Origin: Glandiceps talaboti
Taxonomy: Eukaryota > Hemichordata > Enteropneusta > Spengelidae
NCBI RefSeq assembly: GCF_964340395.1
Contig: NC_135549.1
Location: 9,948,342 to 10,012,341 of the forward strand
DNA: 64,000 nt
Direction of reading: 5' to 3'
The translations under genes and the position numbers were made by a program. Positions 1 through 53,186 of the stretch are shown piece after piece (position 1 is the stretch's first letter; every line of letters starts with the position of its first letter). The notes beneath the pieces were generated by a model. The model was given only the letters and a program-made list of their open reading frames with translations. It searched no databases and had not been told where the DNA came from.

Positions 1-494
1 TGGTGGCCATCTTGAATATCACTATAAAACATGTTTTAATTACATAGAGTGATTTCATCAGAAATGCTAATATGAATTGTACACAGGTGTCTGATGGTTA
101 TCGTTCTAACAATGTACATATTTTTTGGATACATTCAGGATATTACTTCTCAGTTGTGACATGATAAATTACATGTGGATAAAAATAGAGTTAACGTCAT
201 CCATTGTGAATTATGTAGTTATGATGAGATATATGAATTCATCAATCAAAATGTGTCTGTTTGTGTATGTGTCCAATATTATAGACTAAGACCTTTATTA
301 GCATACATGTAGATTACATCAAAATTACCATCCATAGTGCATACACACTCTTTACTCTCTCTGTACAGTATTTATTCAAAATGAAATCATGGACATATTC
401 AATCAACTGACATTTCATTATTTGCCACAACTGATTGCATTCATCCCCATCATGTCAAATCTATTGCAATTTATGTTTGTCGCTGTCATGTTGA

Positions 495-6859
<6,365 letters not shown>

Positions 6860-8411
6860 TTTTATAACAATTCAGTGTTCTGCCACAATTTTTATTAGGT
6901 AAGTAATTTAATGTAGAACACGTCCTACTTTTGTGCTTGAAACAACCAGAATAAACTGTGTGTATGTGTTTCATGTGAAATGTGTATGGAAACTATAAAA
7001 TTGAATACCTCGTTTTTAGGTAGGGTTTATTTTTATCATTTTCAATAATTTGTATGTGAGGAAATTAAATTGTAGTGGCAAAACTTTTCACCCCTACTTT
7101 CAATACAGTGACATAGTGAAATGAAACGTGTTCAAGAGTTGAATTCTGTATTTACTGGTACTTCAAATGAAATCCTTTGGATAGAAAGTGTCTCTCAGAA
7201 TTACTAGTAATTGTCATCAAAATCTCATGTGCTGTATTTATCTTTAAACATAGACATTTTCATTTGGAACTGTATGTTTTCAGTACACTGCATAAGAAAT
7301 CTTTCATTAGTCATGCAGCAGCACATACCAAGATACTAACACTTACAGAAAATACACTATGGTAATGCTTTGATGTGACCATTTGAAAGTGAATGCTGTA
7401 AAATATAGATAAATGAACACCTTACACACTGTAAAAATGCAAGACTATGTCCCAAAGCAAAGAACTTAATTGTTTGTTTACTCAAATTACTGTACATAGA
7501 ATCAATTCAGTTTTCTATACATAATATGTAGCCTTGGTTCTTGCCTTGATGTTAATGTCCTTTGAAGGTCACAAATCTGATGTTGAAGGTCATAGATAAT
7601 GCACACAAACCAAGAATGTTTTAGCTTGCGAAAAAAAGACTTTTTATCAATCAGACAATACATGTGTTTGCTTAGGGAAAATAGTAAGATACAGCTATGA
7701 TACCAGTGTTATAAGTGACATCGTACGGGCTAAGGAAAATGACAAACTAATATGTATATTGAATGAGCATGCACATGCATGTAAATTAAGTGTTTTCGCT
7801 ATGGGGGCTAAGTAGGTAAAATCTACATTAGGTATTTGCATGGTTCCTTACTAGCGTTTGTTAAGTGTTGTTGTGAGGAGATACAGTATATGTGAGTTAC
7901 AAAGGTATTTTTACCATGGTTTCCGAAAAACATGTTATGATACAAGATAGGAAAACATATAAGCAATATTTGACAAGATTCTCCCTCTGTTACTGCTGGT
8001 CTGGGTTCCCAAACCTTGACAACACTAAAACCATTGAAAAGACTAAGTAATTAACATGTACATTCTTGTATTATTTTTCATTTTTTGCAGATCTGAGTAT
8101 GATGTGGGACCAAGACCTCCCCCATTACAGTCAGCGCAAAACAACTAGTACTTATAGTATTCTAGCGACATCAGTGTCTAGAAATATTGGAAGCCCAAAG
8201 TCTGTGCAAGTAATAGACAGAATATCAAAAAGAAAGAAAGCATAGAACAGAATGACATTTCCTTTTACTATACAATTGTACTCTTCATACTAGCAGACTT
8301 AGAATTATAATATAGTCACTTGTGAGTTTTGTATGAATTAGGAAATGATGCAATAAATCATCATCATTGTCATCACAACACAGACAAATGAAAAACGAAA
8401 TGTTAAATAAA
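6860..8411 (+). other. Rap1 3' UTR with a probable UTR intron and two polyadenylation options
   Basis: Thirty-nine bases after the stop codon there is a strong donor, AG|GTAAGT, at 6898/6899. A pyrimidine-rich acceptor ends at 8090 (TTTTTTGCAG). AATAAA hexamers occur at 8352-8357 and 8406-8411, and an earlier one at 6950-6955 would end the transcript inside the putative intron. The model is therefore a long form with a spliced 3' UTR and a short form ending near 6970. This is read from signals only. Confidence 0.5.
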
Positions 8412-10595
8412 CCGGTCTTGTAAATTGTATTATTTTTAGTGTTATTAGAATTTGACATGTAGACAGATTAGCAAACCTTGACAAGGGATAATGTTTATAT
8501 GAGAATGTTAGGTATAATCAATCAGAAAAGAACTGAGTTAAGTTATTGTCATCTTGAGATGGACAAGGCAGTCATTTTCATGCATACCTACATTTGTCAT
8601 GAGTTAGTTTAGCTTTTTAAACAGTATGCAGTTTATCTTAATAAGCGAATGAAGAATTGAAAAATTAAGTTATAATAGAGTCAAATTTGGCATCTCATTT
8701 TTTTCCCTTGATGAGTTTTTTGTGTTTCTTTTTTTTTTTGTGGTAGTAGCATAATGAATGAATGAAGCAAGTTATTTTGTAGATTTAAATTACAAGTAAT
8801 TATGTCAACTGTAAAGTACCAGTGTGTGTGTTTCTCAAAAACACTTGTCTGCTATTGTTGTATTTTGCTCTATCAGGTTCTGCATTAAATAGTTCAGTCT
8901 AATTTTAATACCCACATTTTCAAACTTGAATGCTTGTAATTTAGACTTTATAAATGCATAGATAGACATAACAAATTGAATAGTGCAGACAAAATTCATC
9001 AAATTTGTAAATGTAAGGCAATGTCACATGTATGATTTTACAAAGGATTCAAGTTAAGCTCAGCATTTGACCTTTGACATGGTAAATGGTTGGATATTAG
9101 CATTATTTCAAGACTAATAATCTAGGGTGCTATTGGTATGTAATGTATCTTAAATTATACTCACCTGTGCGTAATCCCTATTTAGCATGTCAGGCCGTTA
9201 AACCATTGCAGTCACACATTTCAAAAATTCTCTAGTTGTCTGTACATTGAAATTGTTTTGACATTACATTAATTGCAAAGTTTATCAATCTTGTTCGAAA
9301 ACTGTTTGTGATTTCCTCTTCAGTTCTTTCACAAATGTAGATTTGGCTGTTATATTATTTGATTGTCAGCTGAGTATTGTAAGTCATGTCAATAGAATCC
9401 ATGCTTCATTTCATCCAATTGTAAAAAAATTACACACACCATCTTTTTTTTGAAAAACTTTAAATGGCTTTCGTGTTATAGGATAGTTTCATTACCAGTT
9501 ATTTGTAACCATGTAATGTGAGTGATGTCAGGTGCTACCGTTTCACCACAGACCTGCTACTGACAATATAATGTACGTTCACAAGACAAAATAACAGCCA
9601 TGTGAAATACTCCATTCAAATGCACCCACCAGTTTTAGTTGCCCTAACGCAACCATCGGTTTCAGTTGGGTTTAAAAAGTGCCAAAATCATTGATACAAT
9701 GAGAGGAGGAATGGCTACGAGTTGTCCATGTCATCTTAAAAAAAGAAGGTGAATCAGAAGATGAAATCAAAGATATGAGGACAGGGATAGTTGCAGCAGT
9801 GTCATAATGCAGTATAATAGGTTAACATAAATATGGTTGATTTGATGTACTGTTTGGTAATTATCACTGTCAGAGAAGCCCATTGGCTGATTCATAAGTT
9901 ATTTCCTAGACATATATATACCAAGTTGCAGATGTTATTTTGAGGTTGAAGATAATTGCAAACATTATTCACAACTGAATGTAGTACATGTGACAGTGGA
10001 AATAACACATTTAATTAAAAAATGCAACTATTTTTTCATATGATTCTTACTATAACCATGACTACCACCAACCTTTTTAACAGAAATACAGTTTTGACAG
10101 AATGTGATTGCCTACAAATTGAGTTTATGAAAATAACAGGTAATTTATAGAATCAAGTTTTAATCCAAATGTGGCTGAGGTCCTGTTTATGAAAATAGGG
10201 TCTTTTGTGGAAAACATGGCGGGCTGGTGAAATTTTTCAAGTTGGATTACTGAATGGGGAAGGGTGATTCTGCAATTTCACCTAGATAGTTGCACATAAC
10301 ACTGCCATGTTGATATAGTGCAGACATTTGTTTAGTTGTCAGACCTGAGTGCAACTGGTAATGTAGACAGCCACACAGATAGTAGCTGTTTAGTGATAGT
10401 GTTGTTTTAACACTCACTGCTTGTCATTTATTAATCTTTAAAAAGAATATGTTAACTTCAAGTGAAATGTGTTTTACACTCTGTATCTGAACTATTCTAT
10501 TTAATAAAGTACTTACCTATGAAATAGTCCTATTTGTATTTTACCTGACTTGTCCTGACTCACCCGTGCAGCTAGCTTCTCAAAATCTAGCAAGT
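8412..10595. other. Intergenic stretch without recognisable gene
   Basis: AT-rich sequence after the Rap1 polyadenylation signals. I see no exon with coding character, no RNA gene and no repeat array. An AATAAA near 10,503 could serve a very long Rap1 3' UTR, which cannot be decided here. Confidence 0.5.
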
Positions 10596-11165
10596 CCTAG
10601 TCAATCCAGCTTGACGCCTTCTCACCATCAACTGCGTGCACTTATATCTAAGAGAAGTAGAAAAACATGCAATATGTGGAAAATAGCTATCCTGGCACTT
10701 TGTGTGACTAGTTGCCTGGCAGATGTCAAACGCTATGATGGGTAAGACACAAATTCTAATGTTGGTACATGTATTCAAACTAACATCTGAGAAGGAAAGG
10801 AAAGAATATTGAACGAGATACTGTATATGTCTCTCCCACTATGTGTTACATGTCTTAGATTAGCTTGCATAGTTATATTACCAACACAACACAAGAACCA
10901 AATTCCACATTCCAAAAGACCCCTCCAGAGCCTTGAGATACAGGTGCATCCTCCATTGCAAGTAGTCCATCAATCTTATCTACCACAATCTATAATGAGG
11001 TATCGCAGTCTCCAACTTTTCTTGGTGTTCCGTATGTCGGTATGATCTGGTCTGTTCAATTTTATTTCTGTATCTATCTTGGGTGTATTTTTACTTAATT
11101 GCATGAAAAACCGTTAAATGGGTGCATTGCAGTCTATAAATAATAATTAATAAAATGAATGAATT
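10596..11165 (+). pseudogene. Duplicated carboxypeptidase exon 1 with flanks (orphan or alternative first exon)
   Basis: This segment matches 15,237-15,890, including 5' UTR, exon 1 and the following intron. The exon (10674-10741) encodes MWKIAILALCVTSCLADVKR plus YDG and ends with the same phase and donor (GG|GTAAGA) as the exon at 15317-15384; one residue differs (Ser for Ile at position 13). Copy 10.6 kb lacks about 115 bp of intron found in the other copy, and homology starts downstream of the TATA box at 15222, so this copy has no matching TATA. No further carboxypeptidase exons follow before 15.3 kb. It could be a relic of a gene duplication or an alternative first exon splicing to 16104, since the phase would fit. 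Confidence 0.75.
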
Positions 11166-11481
11166 AATAACAAACATTCAGCTATATCTCTCTGGAAACA
11201 AATCATAGTGTATTTTCCCCATCCTCAAAGTCACATTACCAGTAGGTCTTCTCTAGTGCAACAGTTTGTCCACTTTCATGTCCAGATTATACAATTCAGA
11301 ACTTGATGAACAGCTTGCAAACTGTATAGTAGTGTCAGTATACAAGCTAAGTTTATAACTAGTCATTCTATAGCCTAAACAGGTGCATTTAGAGTACTGA
11401 CATGATTGCTCTATAAATACTGTGGTATCTGTACACCCCTATCCAACACAAGCAAACAAACCCATAGCCCAGACAGCTATA

Positions 11482-11790
11482 TACTCTGGTATGTGAAGAT
11501 ATCTATCCAACACAAACCCAGACACGTGTACAGTGTCGTGTTTGAGTGCTCACAGCACTGTACTCTGGTATGTCAACATATCTATCCAACCCAAAGCCCA
11601 GGCAGGTGTACAGTGTCGTGTTTGAGTGCTCACAGCACTGTACTCTGGTATGTGAACATATCTATCCAACACAAACTCAGACAGGTGTACAGTGTCATGT
11701 TTGAGTGCTCACATTGCACTGTACTCTGGTATGTGAACATATATATCCAACCCATAGCCCAGACAGGTATACATACACTGGACCATAGAT
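11482..11790 (+). repeat. Tandem repeat, 79-81 bp unit, about 3.5 copies
   Basis: TACTCTGGTATGTGAACATA starts recur at 11482, 11561, 11641 and 11722. The array lies between the two carboxypeptidase first-exon copies. The reading frame across it is incidental. Confidence 0.85.
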
Positions 11791-11915
11791 CGTGGAGAGG
11801 GCCATTGCACACATACACAGTGCAGTGTGTCATGCCACCAAACCAAATGAGCTAGTGAATACTGCCCTCTATGGCATACTACAGTGACTGAAGACCGTCG
11901 CTAGCGCTTTATTTA

Positions 11916-12825
11916 GGGGACATCATTATTTATGGTCGGAGGGGGGGGGGTAGTTGGCGGAATTGAGGGTGTCACTCGAAAATTTCAATGTTATGGGGGG
12001 GGGGGGTACTGCAAAACAAGAGAAACGGGGGGGGGGGGCTACTTATTTAAAAAATTTCACTCATAATTGCGATCCACTATGGGATATAATACTCTGAACA
12101 TAACTTTTAATTTCATCCTTCAAAAAACAATTCACAGAATGTTTTATTTAATAATCTTGTATTTTGCTACTGTTGATATTCATATTTTAAAAGTATTTGG
12201 GGACTGAAGGTTACTCAAAACAGGTGCGAAAGTCTCATTAAGTCATAAATGCTGTCATTTTAGTTTTAAAAATTCCATGGAGACACCCCCTCCTGACACC
12301 CCCCCCCCCCAACCACCACCACCCCCTTTCCCGCGGCCGCATAAGCGGCCTCACCGACTTGCATAGCAGGTAGGGTAAAACCTATACTCTCTAAACCCTG
12401 GCACTTGTGATAAAATCGTAGGGAGAACAACGTATACGTAGTCAACACAATTACATACATGTACAGGACAATTGAACAGAACATTTGGGAAAAATAGACA
12501 ATTGCAAAATAATTACATTTGTTTTTATGTAATTATTTTTGAATAATTATTCTATCAAAAAATTTGATTCACGTTTGTTGAAGTCAAAACGAAATGTATC
12601 ACTGCCTTCTAAAACCTCATCACTTTATATATATCATTAATACATGTACATGTATATGCAGTGTTAGTGTGTGTGTGGGGGGGGGGGGGTCACACAAATT
12701 TACAATGTCTAATAGGTGGGGGGGGGGGGTAAATTATTTTTTTGAGCGAAATGGAGGGTTACCCATATTTTCAAATTTTTCATTACCATTCCTCCGACCC
12801 CCGGCCGTAAATAATGACGGTTCCC
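11916..12825. mobile_element. PIF/Harbinger-like MITE with G-rich terminal inverted repeats
   Basis: The left end is GGGGACATCATTATTTATGG; the right end, read in reverse complement, is GGGAACCGTCATTATTTACG. Both ends are flanked by TTA (11913-11915 and 12826-12828), a 3-bp target-site duplication of the TWA type produced by PIF/Harbinger transposases. Runs of 9-12 G lie just inside the ends and a C-run at about 12300. There is no coding capacity, so it is non-autonomous. Family assignment rests on target-site type and terminal GGG only. Confidence 0.65.
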
Positions 12826-12837
12826 TTACATGCATAA

Positions 12838-12875
12838 GGGAGCCTTCAGTAATTACAGGGGGAATCAAGCACGGT
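12838..12875 (+). repeat. Solo end of the GGGAGCCTTCAGT repeat family
   Basis: GGGAGCCTTCAGTAATTACA preceded by TAA matches the terminus of the element at 55,091. No matching opposite end was found nearby, so this is a fragment. Confidence 0.6.
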
Positions 12876-13137
12876 CTGTTGCATAAATAAAATGCTACTT
12901 TCCCCCGATTGCCTTTCTCTTAACTTACACGACCCGCCCTTTTGTTGAAATGTTTTTGAAACAATGGGTTAAAATGCTGTCAAGCGTCAAAAGGGACACG
13001 AGCTCAGGAATCAATGGAAAGGATTCTATCCCACCGCTGCCATCACATCGATAATTTTAATGGCATTCGTTGTTTCCCACTACTGCCACTAAAGTGAATG
13101 TGTAAATGCTTAGGTAAATATCGCCACTCCACTACAG

Positions 13138-13145
13138 TGACGTCA
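13138..13145. promoter_or_regulatory. Full palindromic CRE-type site TGACGTCA
   Basis: An exact TGACGTCA octamer in non-coding DNA about 480 bp upstream of the candidate exon at 13,617. CREB/ATF proteins bind such sites in animals; that it is functional here is inference. Confidence 0.35.
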
Positions 13146-13616
13146 TTATGCTGTCAGACCCTAGTCTAGCTGCTAGATATAAGACACATGATAGTTGTGA
13201 CATTCGTGACCTGTATTTGATAACAAAGGGTCGTCGTAGTCTAGTTTCCTATACGTGTTACGATCGTAGATGGAATTTTAGGTTGTCGTTTGCCGGTGTT
13301 ACTTTCATTATACTTTCGGAGTAGTGTAATTAGTGTCTTGAGGTAAAAATGTGGTGAAAAAATGTATACGCAATAATATTAAAAATCCTTGTTATTTACT
13401 GAAAAAAGTGTCATCTTTGTAATTACAAATAGTTAAAAAAAGTTTCAGATTTAGGATTAAAATGAACTGACGATATAATCAGGTGAGAAATAGTCATATG
13501 GTGTGATGTGTGAATTATTGCAACTAAAATATTGTATAGATAATGTTATCTGTGATGAACTACTTAGCACTCCTCGTATCGTGGCATCAACCATTTAATA
13601 TTTTGCTCCTATCTAG

Positions 13617-13754
13617 TACCATGTGGTACCAACAAGTGTCACCCAGTACAGAATGAGACAGATGTTACAAGGATTATTTCCCAATTTGAAAAGACAGAGA
13701 AAGCTACTCTCATCCCAAGTGATACTCGAGCAAATCATTTTCTTGCGTGACTAA
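13617..13754 (+). CDS. Candidate terminal coding exon, unidentified
   Basis: A pyrimidine-rich acceptor (TTTTGCTCCTATCTAG) is followed at once by 45 open codons and TAA. The peptide has protein-like composition, with YHVVPTSVTQYRMRQMLQGL near the start and ending SQVILEQIIFLRD. Donor-like sites upstream at about 13,341 (GAG|GTAAAA) and 13,484 (CAG|GTGAGA) could supply an earlier exon. Another frame is also open over most of it, so chance cannot be excluded. I do not recognise the family. Confidence 0.3.
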   Translation, partial: YHVVPTSVTQYRMRQMLQGLFPNLKRQRKLLSSQVILEQIIFLRD

Positions 13755-13759
13755 TCGCA

Positions 13760-15215
13760 AGTTCCATTTTAATGGAATACAATTTAGCGAGTCAACTGTT
13801 ACAAGTTGTGTTTTCGTCATTCGGAAAATAGAAAATTTGACATCGAAATAAACCCTTACCGAGTATATGTATTATGTGACGTATGTCCTGTCCTGGTATA
13901 TTTTAATGGTCGACCCGTCACGACACCTTACTATGCAAGTTACAGTGTTACCAATCAAATATCAATCTGTTTACTATTGACTTTCACAAGTTGATTTCGT
14001 AGTAGTAAAAAACTCCTGACCTGGTTTCAACTACATAAGAAATTTTTAATATTTACTTTTAGATCATCAATGATGTAAAACATAAACAATATATTATTTA
14101 GCGCAACGGAAAGATCTCTCCAGAACACAGTTTCCTATGATATGTACACAGCTTTCTCTGTCACATGCAATTTGCAACACTTCATGTTGTTGGTGGTGGT
14201 GGAAATGTAATGTCGACGCCTGTACAGTACAAATTATGCCCACGTACTTGAAACATTAATTTTTGTGATAAAAATAATTAATTTCTAGTCCTACGCATTC
14301 AGAAATATTGCCCATCTTTTATTATGAATGAGATTAGTTCGATGTATTCACATGTACGGTATCAATGTAGTTTTGACTATTAAGTGTTTTCGTTCCATCG
14401 GTATCGAATACATTCTAATTTACTTTAAATTATTGACCTACACCACTATAATACCGAATAGGGTGGTGCCTTGGTGTTGTTAAAATATCAACAACAAAAA
14501 AGCAATCAAAAAAGTCGTAAAAATCAGGTAAGATTCTGTACATGTAATGTACAACTTTGGGATAAAAAATGTTGGGTTTTTTAAACGGATATTTCTGGAT
14601 CTGAATGACCTACAACATTTTGTAAAGGGAAGCATGTGGTGCTAGGTACAATATGTCTGTAATGATATGCATTGCTGATAGTGTTATGTATCTTTGTTGA
14701 TGTTTCACAAAAATTGCCCCATATATTGATAAGCATAGGAATATATTATACAGTATCGGCTAAAAACCGCAACAGCTGAGCTAGTGGAAGTGCGCGTGAG
14801 ATAGTACTTAATTGTCCTGACTGACAGGTGACAGTGTCTTCATCCCAAAGATAAGACCGCCCTAATAATTTGAATAAATGGAGTCAGTAAATTGTCCCTA
14901 TAGTACTTAGAAGCTTATATGAAAGCCAGCGGTAACAGCAGAGACTTAATACAGACACATTGGTCTTTAGCAGTAGCATGACTTTGTGAAAATATGTACT
15001 TATAATGGGAAAACACTATTATATCTGCAGAATTAATGCACAACGCATGTATGGAGTATCCACTTTTAAATCGCTAAGTGCACAAAAGTGTTGACAACGA
15101 GTCAGAGCCTATTAAACGACATGGATGTCACAGACATATGTATTTATAACTATACATAATTCATTCTGATAATATGCAAAACATTTGGATAAGAGGAAAC
15201 ATCACTATCAAAACT
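13760..15215. other. Intergenic stretch upstream of the carboxypeptidase gene
   Basis: No coding exon, repeat array or RNA gene is visible. A short GGT run occurs near 14,192. Cis-regulatory elements of the carboxypeptidase promoter may lie here, but none is identifiable beyond the TATA box listed separately. Confidence 0.4.
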
Positions 15216-15221
15216 ACAGTG

Positions 15222-15230
15222 TATATATAA
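15222..15230 (+). promoter_or_regulatory. TATA box of the carboxypeptidase gene
   Basis: TATATATAA lies 95 bases before the ATG at 15317 and just before the point where homology with the 10.6-kb duplicate begins. A start site about 30 bases downstream, near 15,252, would give a 5' UTR of about 65 nt. Confidence 0.65.
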
Positions 15231-15316
15231 GTCCCCGTCAATCCAGCTTGACGCCTTCTCACCATCAACTGCCGCGTGCACTTCATATCGAAGAGAAGTA
15301 GAAAAAGACACTCAAT

Positions 15317-24535
<9,219 letters not shown>

Positions 24536-24620
24536 GAGGGCAGCGTAAATCACGTCATATCCATTGACAAGTCTCACGAAGTGATATTTTATTGATTTAT
24601 AGTAGATTCTGGAAAATGCA

Positions 24621-24626
24621 ATAAAA
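24621..24626 (+). terminator. Polyadenylation signal AATAAA of the carboxypeptidase gene
   Basis: AATAAA 86 bases after the stop codon at 24535, a normal distance for a short 3' UTR. Confidence 0.7.
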
Positions 24627-24639
24627 CAAAAAGCTGTAA

Positions 24640-25600
24640 AACTGCAAAATGTCCTGGTATTCACAGTTATTAATAGTGATAATATCCTCCGACGTCTGCA
24701 TTTGACATGAAGCCATTCCTACCATGTTTGAACACGAGGTTGTACACACTTTCATAATTTCGAGTTTTGAATGTCAAAAGCAAAGAAATGCAAGTTTCTT
24801 CTAGCTCTTTCATCTACATTTGAGTAGTTCGCGTAGGACATGCAAATGTCGAATATAAACTTACAATACGGGCAAATACTCGACTAAATATTGAAAAAAA
24901 ATCTAGTACGTTAAACTACTAGATTAAAATACAAAAATACAGGAAAACTCAAAACATCCATCGACTTCAAAGTTGGTAACTATGTGAACTACTATACCCT
25001 ATACTCGTTCCACTTATAATTACTGAGTAATTATTAATGAAGTAGTACTAATACTCCTAACTAATAATGAAGCCAATTCCTTTTTAGTATCACAGCAGAA
25101 AATACTCCCGATCAGTAAACACTGTTACCAATTAACCCTCAACGTTATAATTCTCTTGATTAAGATGAACAACAATACTTAACAATTTTGAACAGAAAGT
25201 GGAATCTCATTTCTAATTACTAAAATAGGACTTTGAAGACAAGCATTATTTGTTTGTCGTTTATCTGCGAATGTTAAAACAATGTATTTAAAAGTGTACT
25301 GTCAGATAGTTTCTTGGGTGAAAATATAACTTTAGAAACAAAGATATACAGCCAATTACGAAACATTCTGAAGATATTAATTTGATACATTAAATCATAT
25401 ATACTATGTTGCCATCGTCCCTTTTCCCGAATATATGTCGTCAAATAGGAACATATGTACTCACTGCAAAAATATATAAACAATTTTCATTTTTTATTTT
25501 AGAAAACTATGATTCAAATTGACGGATTTCTATTGATACAATATTTAAATGATACATTCATTTGGTGTAAACCCTAAGACTCGCATTTCGGTGGGTGTTG
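24640..25600. other. Short intergenic region between convergent genes
   Basis: Separates the 3' ends of the carboxypeptidase gene (+) and the receptor kinase gene (-). AT-rich, without a coding exon or repeat array that I can see. Confidence 0.45.
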
Positions 25601-25604
25601 TATT

Positions 25605-25610
25605 TTTATT
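25605..25610 (-). terminator. Polyadenylation signal of the MET/RON-like receptor gene
   Basis: AATAAA on the minus strand (TTTATT on plus), about 160 bases after the stop codon at 25766. Confidence 0.55.
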
Positions 25611-25765
25611 GATAAACAGAGACAGCGGTAAGCAAAAAGTTCATACAAGTGTCACCCACACGTGATGTTGCTATAGTGGTATGAGGTTATACATAATATA
25701 TAGCATGGGTGTAATGAACTTGGCGTAGTCAATAATTAGTCCAATAAAGACAGACCGTAAATAAC

Positions 25766-50513
<24,748 letters not shown>

Positions 50514-50649
50514 TTCAAGGCACGAAAAGGTGGCATGTACAAATGTAAACTCTCTTGTGTACCGTTGCCAAGATTGGAAGTAAACGATCACATCAGATGT
50601 CCAACATAAAGCATCTAGAATATGTAGAAGGGAAAGAGTACTTAAAAAA

Positions 50650-51393
50650 TAGCGCCAATGGCGTTGTAGCATAGCTGTACAGTTTTTAAAATGTTAACCC
50701 ACATGCTGAGCCGTGATAGGTATAGGTGTTCATGTGCTGAATGACTCTCCAGTTGCCTTTCCAACCCTGTTATCTTTGCAATATACATGTTGCTTGATAT
50801 ATTTGAATACATTTTTGAATGTTCGTTCACTTGTCTATGAATCCTTGATGCTATCTTTGCAATATACGGGATCATTTGGCTGTTGCTATGGGCGTGGTCT
50901 TGTTGCTAGGCATATTTGCATACAGTTTTTGAATGTTTATTCATTTGGCTATTAATCCTTGTTATCTTTGCAATATACATGATCATTTGGCTGTTGCTAT
51001 GGGCGTGGTCTTGTTGCTAGGCACATCTACATACATTTTTTGAATGTTTTTTCACTTGTCTAAGAATCTCCGTTATCTTTGTGAAATACACCACCGTTTG
51101 GCTGTTGCTGTGGGCGTGGTGTATTTGCATACATTTTTTGAATGTTTACTCACTTGCCTACCAGATGATGTTGTTATTTGACCAAAATATACTGCCATTT
51201 GGTTGTTGCTAAGGACGTGGTCATGGATGCTAGGGCCAATTGTGTCAAAATGTTTTGAAGAAAATCTGCAGAATGATAACACTTCTAGAAACATCTCACC
51301 AAGTTTCAGTCTCATTGACTAAGTACTTTTTGAGATATAAGTTTTTGACCAAACTTCACATAATTACACAGAGACAGACAGACAGACAGACAT

Positions 51394-51444
<51 letters not shown>

Positions 51445-51500
51445 CTCTGCCATGCCTATAGCACTACTGAACCTTATCAGTTCAGTTGTGCTAAACATCT
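50650..51500 (+). mobile_element. Composite tandem-repeat element, ~110-bp units plus (ACAG)n and terminal hairpin
   Basis: GCGCCAATGGCGTTGTAGCA head, four units around TTGCTATGGGCGTGGTCTTG (spacing 110-112 bp), a conserved body, (ACAG)n at 51370-51443, then AGCACTACTGAAC-CTTATCA-GTTCAGTTGTGCT, a hairpin with one mismatch. Same family as the repeats at 45,000 and 37,640. Starts about 135 bases upstream of the receptor start codon. Confidence 0.6.
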
Positions 51501-52680
51501 TTGGCTCTTGAAATGACCATTTCCCAACACAGCATATGTTACGAGATGCTTGTAATGTTTACCTTATTCCACTCAGTGGCAGTATTTGATAGCAATTACT
51601 CGGAACGTTGTAGAGTCAGACTCGGTCAATATAATCACGTGGCGGTGTGGTTACTCAAAATGAATACTGATCAATAAACTTAATGACCCTTCACCTCCCC
51701 CTTCACAAATCGCGAGCTGTTTTCAGATGACGGTCCCCACCATTCTATCAGAATATGACACGTCACCTTTCGGGTGCACTTTAGTACATTTAGCTTATAA
51801 TATGACAGGCATTGATCAATCTCCAAATATGACAATGTCTATCCCGTTTCGATAATGACCAATTTTAACCTATACACTCCTGGAAACACATCACTATTCC
51901 GGAATGTGGAGTTCCCCTATCTATCTATACACCCAAGTTGCCTCGAAGTCACTTCAACCACAGACAAGTAAGAAGTCTGTGCTTCAACGAGACCGTACCG
52001 TGTCATGGTATGCATCACTTGTATAAATGGACAAGCCTTGCTCTTTTTTTATCAGACCAATGCCAGTGATGTGATATATGAGTTAGGCAAGTTACTAACT
52101 GTTTTAGATATTTCGTAAACATCCACTTCAAATTCTGATGTGAGGTTAAAGTGTATCTTGTAGGTCGGCGAGGTCACCTACAGTTACTCAGTCTTTCGTT
52201 AATAGTATGGTATTATATGTACTTCAGCAAAAGAATGCCTTACCGGGGCATTTACAAATAGTGGACATAATCAAGAATGACAAAAGGTCGTACTGGCTAT
52301 TTATGGAATGTTAACACATTACCAGGTGGTAGAATTCATCGATTTACTAGTATTTACATGTCTAAAACGTGACACATTTGAGATATATTGAAATGTTAGG
52401 TCGTGGTATTTTATGATACAGGCTTTGTCATCAAAAAGGCATAACCACTGGTTGGATGAAATTTGGAACGTATTTCTCACAAAGCAATCTCAAAATATGG
52501 TTTGTGCACATTTATCAGTTATGATAATTGATATGCATATTCAGTATCGAAACTACTTCTTAAAGGCCATGGTTTAAATACAATGCATCCGGTTCTCACA
52601 TTTGTTATCCCATCAGTGCAGCCAAGCGGATATACATGTAGAAGATCATTCTTCTGTTCAGAAGAATGTATGAATGGATG
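51501..52680. other. Intergenic stretch upstream of the receptor gene
   Basis: No coding exon is evident. If the receptor promoter is not within the repeat at 50.65-51.5 kb it probably lies here. Confidence 0.4.
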
Positions 52681-52689
52681 TATGTGCAT

Positions 52690-52881
52690 GTGTATGTATG
52701 TATGTATGTATGTATGTATGTATGTATGTATGTATGTATGTATGTATGTATTAGTTATTCATTTATTAAGCCGTGTACACAAGAAGTGACATTGGCAAGG
52801 AAATATACCAAAAGAAACACTGTTGCGTGTATGTATGTATGTATGTATGTATGTATGTATGTATGTATGTATGTATGTATG
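52690..52881 (+). repeat. Two (TATG)n blocks
   Basis: Tetranucleotide blocks at 52690-52750 and 52829-52881 separated by about 80 bp of unique sequence. Confidence 0.95.
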
Positions 52882-53186
52882 CATGTATATATGCATGTAT
52901 GCATGGATGTATGAGTCATGATGGTTGAATGGTTAGCGTGCTCGTTACTTGATCAATTGTTAGTAAATAAAGCTACAAATTGGTCATAAGACTCTCTACA
53001 CTACTATACTGCTTGTATTCTTTGAGAATAATGAATACCGAATGACTATAGTTGATGAAGTGAATGTGAATGTAAGTGAATTAAAACGAAGTTTACTACG
53101 TGAAAGCAAAACAGATATTGTGTTTACAATAAAATGCCTTCAGAAAAAAGGTACGTAGGCATGGGGGACGGTACATGTAGGCATTT

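Noticed and set aside
10809-11045. Open frame MNEILYMSLPLC..., with a similar one at 15566-15868
   Set aside because: Both lie in intron 1 of the two carboxypeptidase first-exon copies; their likeness reflects DNA duplication and the frames are not equally preserved.
11406-11855. 149-codon open frame
   Set aside because: Runs over a 79-81-bp tandem repeat; the frame is incidental.
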